6,074 bases of DNA from JAXGTD01 sp040775095 (GTDB lineage Bacteria; Pseudomonadota; Gammaproteobacteria; Chromatiales; Chromatiaceae), in assembly GCA_040775095.1 (NCBI GenBank), contig JAXGTD010000188.1, positions 1 through 6,074 of the forward strand, read 5' to 3'. A model generated the notes under the pieces. That model made no database searches. It saw only the letters and a program-made list of their open reading frames with translations, and was not told the DNA's origin. The position numbers and the translations under genes are program-made. This document shows, piece after piece, positions 5,115 to 6,074 of the stretch; within the stretch, counting starts at the first letter, position 1; each line of letters begins with the position of its first letter.

Positions 5115-6074
5115 ATGCAGTTCCCCTTCCCCGCGCTGCAGCGCCTGCGTTTCCATTTCCAGGCCCTGGAGCCGATCCGGTTGCCGGCCTTTACGGGCTC
5201 GGCTTGGCGCGGGCTGCTTGGGCGCGGGCTGCGCGAGAGCGCTTGCGTAACGCACCAGCCACACTGTGCGGGCTGTCTGCTGACCCGGCAGTGCACCTAC
5301 TCGGTCCTGTTCGAGTCACCACCATCGGATACCAATGTGGCCGCCCGCTACAGCGCACTGCCACATCCCTACGTGCTGGAACCGGACACCGAAACCCGTT
5401 GCGACATCGCGCCGGGCGAAGCGCTTACGCTCGGCGTCAACCTCATCGGCCCCGCAATCGAGCGCGTGCCCTACCTGATCCACGCATTCCAGCGCGTCGG
5501 CAATCGGGGGATCGGCCAGCGCGGCGGGCGCTTCTCACTCACGACGCTCTACCAGGAGCCCCAGCTCGGCGCGGATACCTGGGTGCCGATCTACACCAGC
5601 GCGCGCGGTGCGCTGAACCCGATCGACACCCACGCGCCCGCGCTTCCGCCAGCTCCCCCATCGGTCACATGCCAGGTTCAGACACCGCTTCGTCTCAAGC
5701 ATCAGGGCCGTTTCATCAACGCCCGACAACTGAGCGCCGGCGACCTACTGCGTGCGCTCAGCAGCCGCATCGGCGTCTTGGCCAACACCTATGCCCACCC
5801 CAAGGTCCCGTTCGACGTACCCGGCATCGCCGAGGCGGCCCGCCGCGTGGAGATCAGCGAGAAGAACCTGCATTGGCACGAGTGGACCCGCTACTCCTCG
5901 CGCCAGGACACGACCATGCAAATGGGCGGGCTCATCGGCCGGATCTCGCTGACCGGCGACGGTCTGCAGACACTCTGGCCGCTCCTCTGGCTCGGCCAGT
6001 GGACCCTTCTTGGAAAGGGCACCAGCTTCGGGCTCGGACGCTACCGGATCGCCCCGCCGCAAGCTTGCGAACGC
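5115..6074 (+). CDS. cas6: Cas6-family CRISPR pre-crRNA processing endoribonuclease (RAMP), 3' end outside the window
   Basis: The reading frame from the ATG at 5115 is open for 320 codons to the window edge. Cas6 cleaves CRISPR transcripts within the repeats to make crRNAs. Visible features are PAFTGSAWRGLLGRGLRESA (24-43), the RAMP N-terminal motif, then a Cys cluster C44-x6-C51-x2-C54-x5-C60 followed by YSVLFESPP. This layout is typical of the Cas6 family often found with type III systems. The segment RVGNRGIGQRGGRF (127-140) is Gly/Arg-rich, LRLKHQGRF lies at 192-200, and EWTRYSSRQ at 256-264 is followed by MGGLIGRISLTG. The glycine-rich loop LLGKGTSFGLGRYRI (298-312) closes the ferredoxin-like fold. 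His47 and His50 are candidate catalytic residues (my inference). The Cas6 fold is essentially complete at about 312, yet no stop appears by residue 320. A short tail or a C-terminal fusion is possible. Codon use resembles that of the neighbours. Confidence 0.87.
   Translation, partial: MQFPFPALQRLRFHFQALEPIRLPAFTGSAWRGLLGRGLRESACVTHQPHCAGCLLTRQCTYSVLFESPPSDTNVAARYSALPHPYVLEPDTETRCDIAPGEALTLGVNLIGPAIERVPYLIHAFQRVGNRGIGQRGGRFSLTTLYQEPQLGADTWVPIYTSARGALNPIDTHAPALPPAPPSVTCQVQTPLRLKHQGRFINARQLSAGDLLRALSSRIGVLANTYAHPKVPFDVPGIAEAARRVEISEKNLHWHEWTRYSSRQDTTMQMGGLIGRISLTGDGLQTLWPLLWLGQWTLLGKGTSFGLGRYRIAPPQACER

Noticed and set aside
5535..6062. Minus-strand open frames opposite the cas6 region
   Set aside because: They have no recognisable domains or ribosome sites, whereas the plus-strand frame has a strong AGGAGG site and the full set of Cas6 motifs.

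Overview
The window reads as a GC-rich gammaproteobacterial chromosome segment. The reasons are the rsx/rnf gene order A-B-C, a stand-alone thiE-thiD pair, REP elements of the GTAG type, and very GC-rich third codon positions. A purple or sulfur-oxidising member of the Chromatiales is a reasonable guess, but the sequence alone does not fix the taxon.

Left part (about 1-3010, minus strand): the start of an Rnf/Rsx electron-transport operon, transcribed leftwards as rsxA, rsxB, rsxC. The rsxC stop codon overlaps an ATG at the very edge (TAATG) that is probably the start of rsxD. RsxA is a six-helix membrane subunit, RsxB a membrane-anchored polyferredoxin, and RsxC the peripheral NADH/FMN subunit with two [4Fe-4S] motifs. 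The full complex moves electrons between NADH and ferredoxin-like acceptors, coupled to ion movement. In relatives it feeds nitrogenase or keeps SoxR reduced.

Middle (3011-3367): a 357 bp divergent intergenic region with a weak promoter candidate for rsx and several G/C hairpins in the thiE leader. No TPP riboswitch signature is visible. To the right, thiE (3368-4021) and thiD (4018-4824) overlap by ATGA. Together they make HMP pyrophosphate (ThiD) and join it to the thiazole phosphate (ThiE) in thiamine biosynthesis.

Junction (4805-5114): three tandem 49 bp blocks, each with a GTAG-headed REP hairpin. The first block supplies the thiD stop codon, and the second and third carry a copy of the thiD tail. 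About 160 bp of leader follows, with a strong Shine-Dalgarno site.

Right part (5115-6074): a Cas6-family pre-crRNA endoribonuclease, missed by stop-to-stop gene finding because its frame is still open at the window end. It marks the edge of a CRISPR-Cas locus lying to the right. All 320 codons are open, past the glycine-rich loop that normally closes the Cas6 fold. The gene therefore either stops within a few codons outside the window or continues into a fusion, for example the known Cas6-RT-Cas1 architecture. No CRISPR array lies inside the window.
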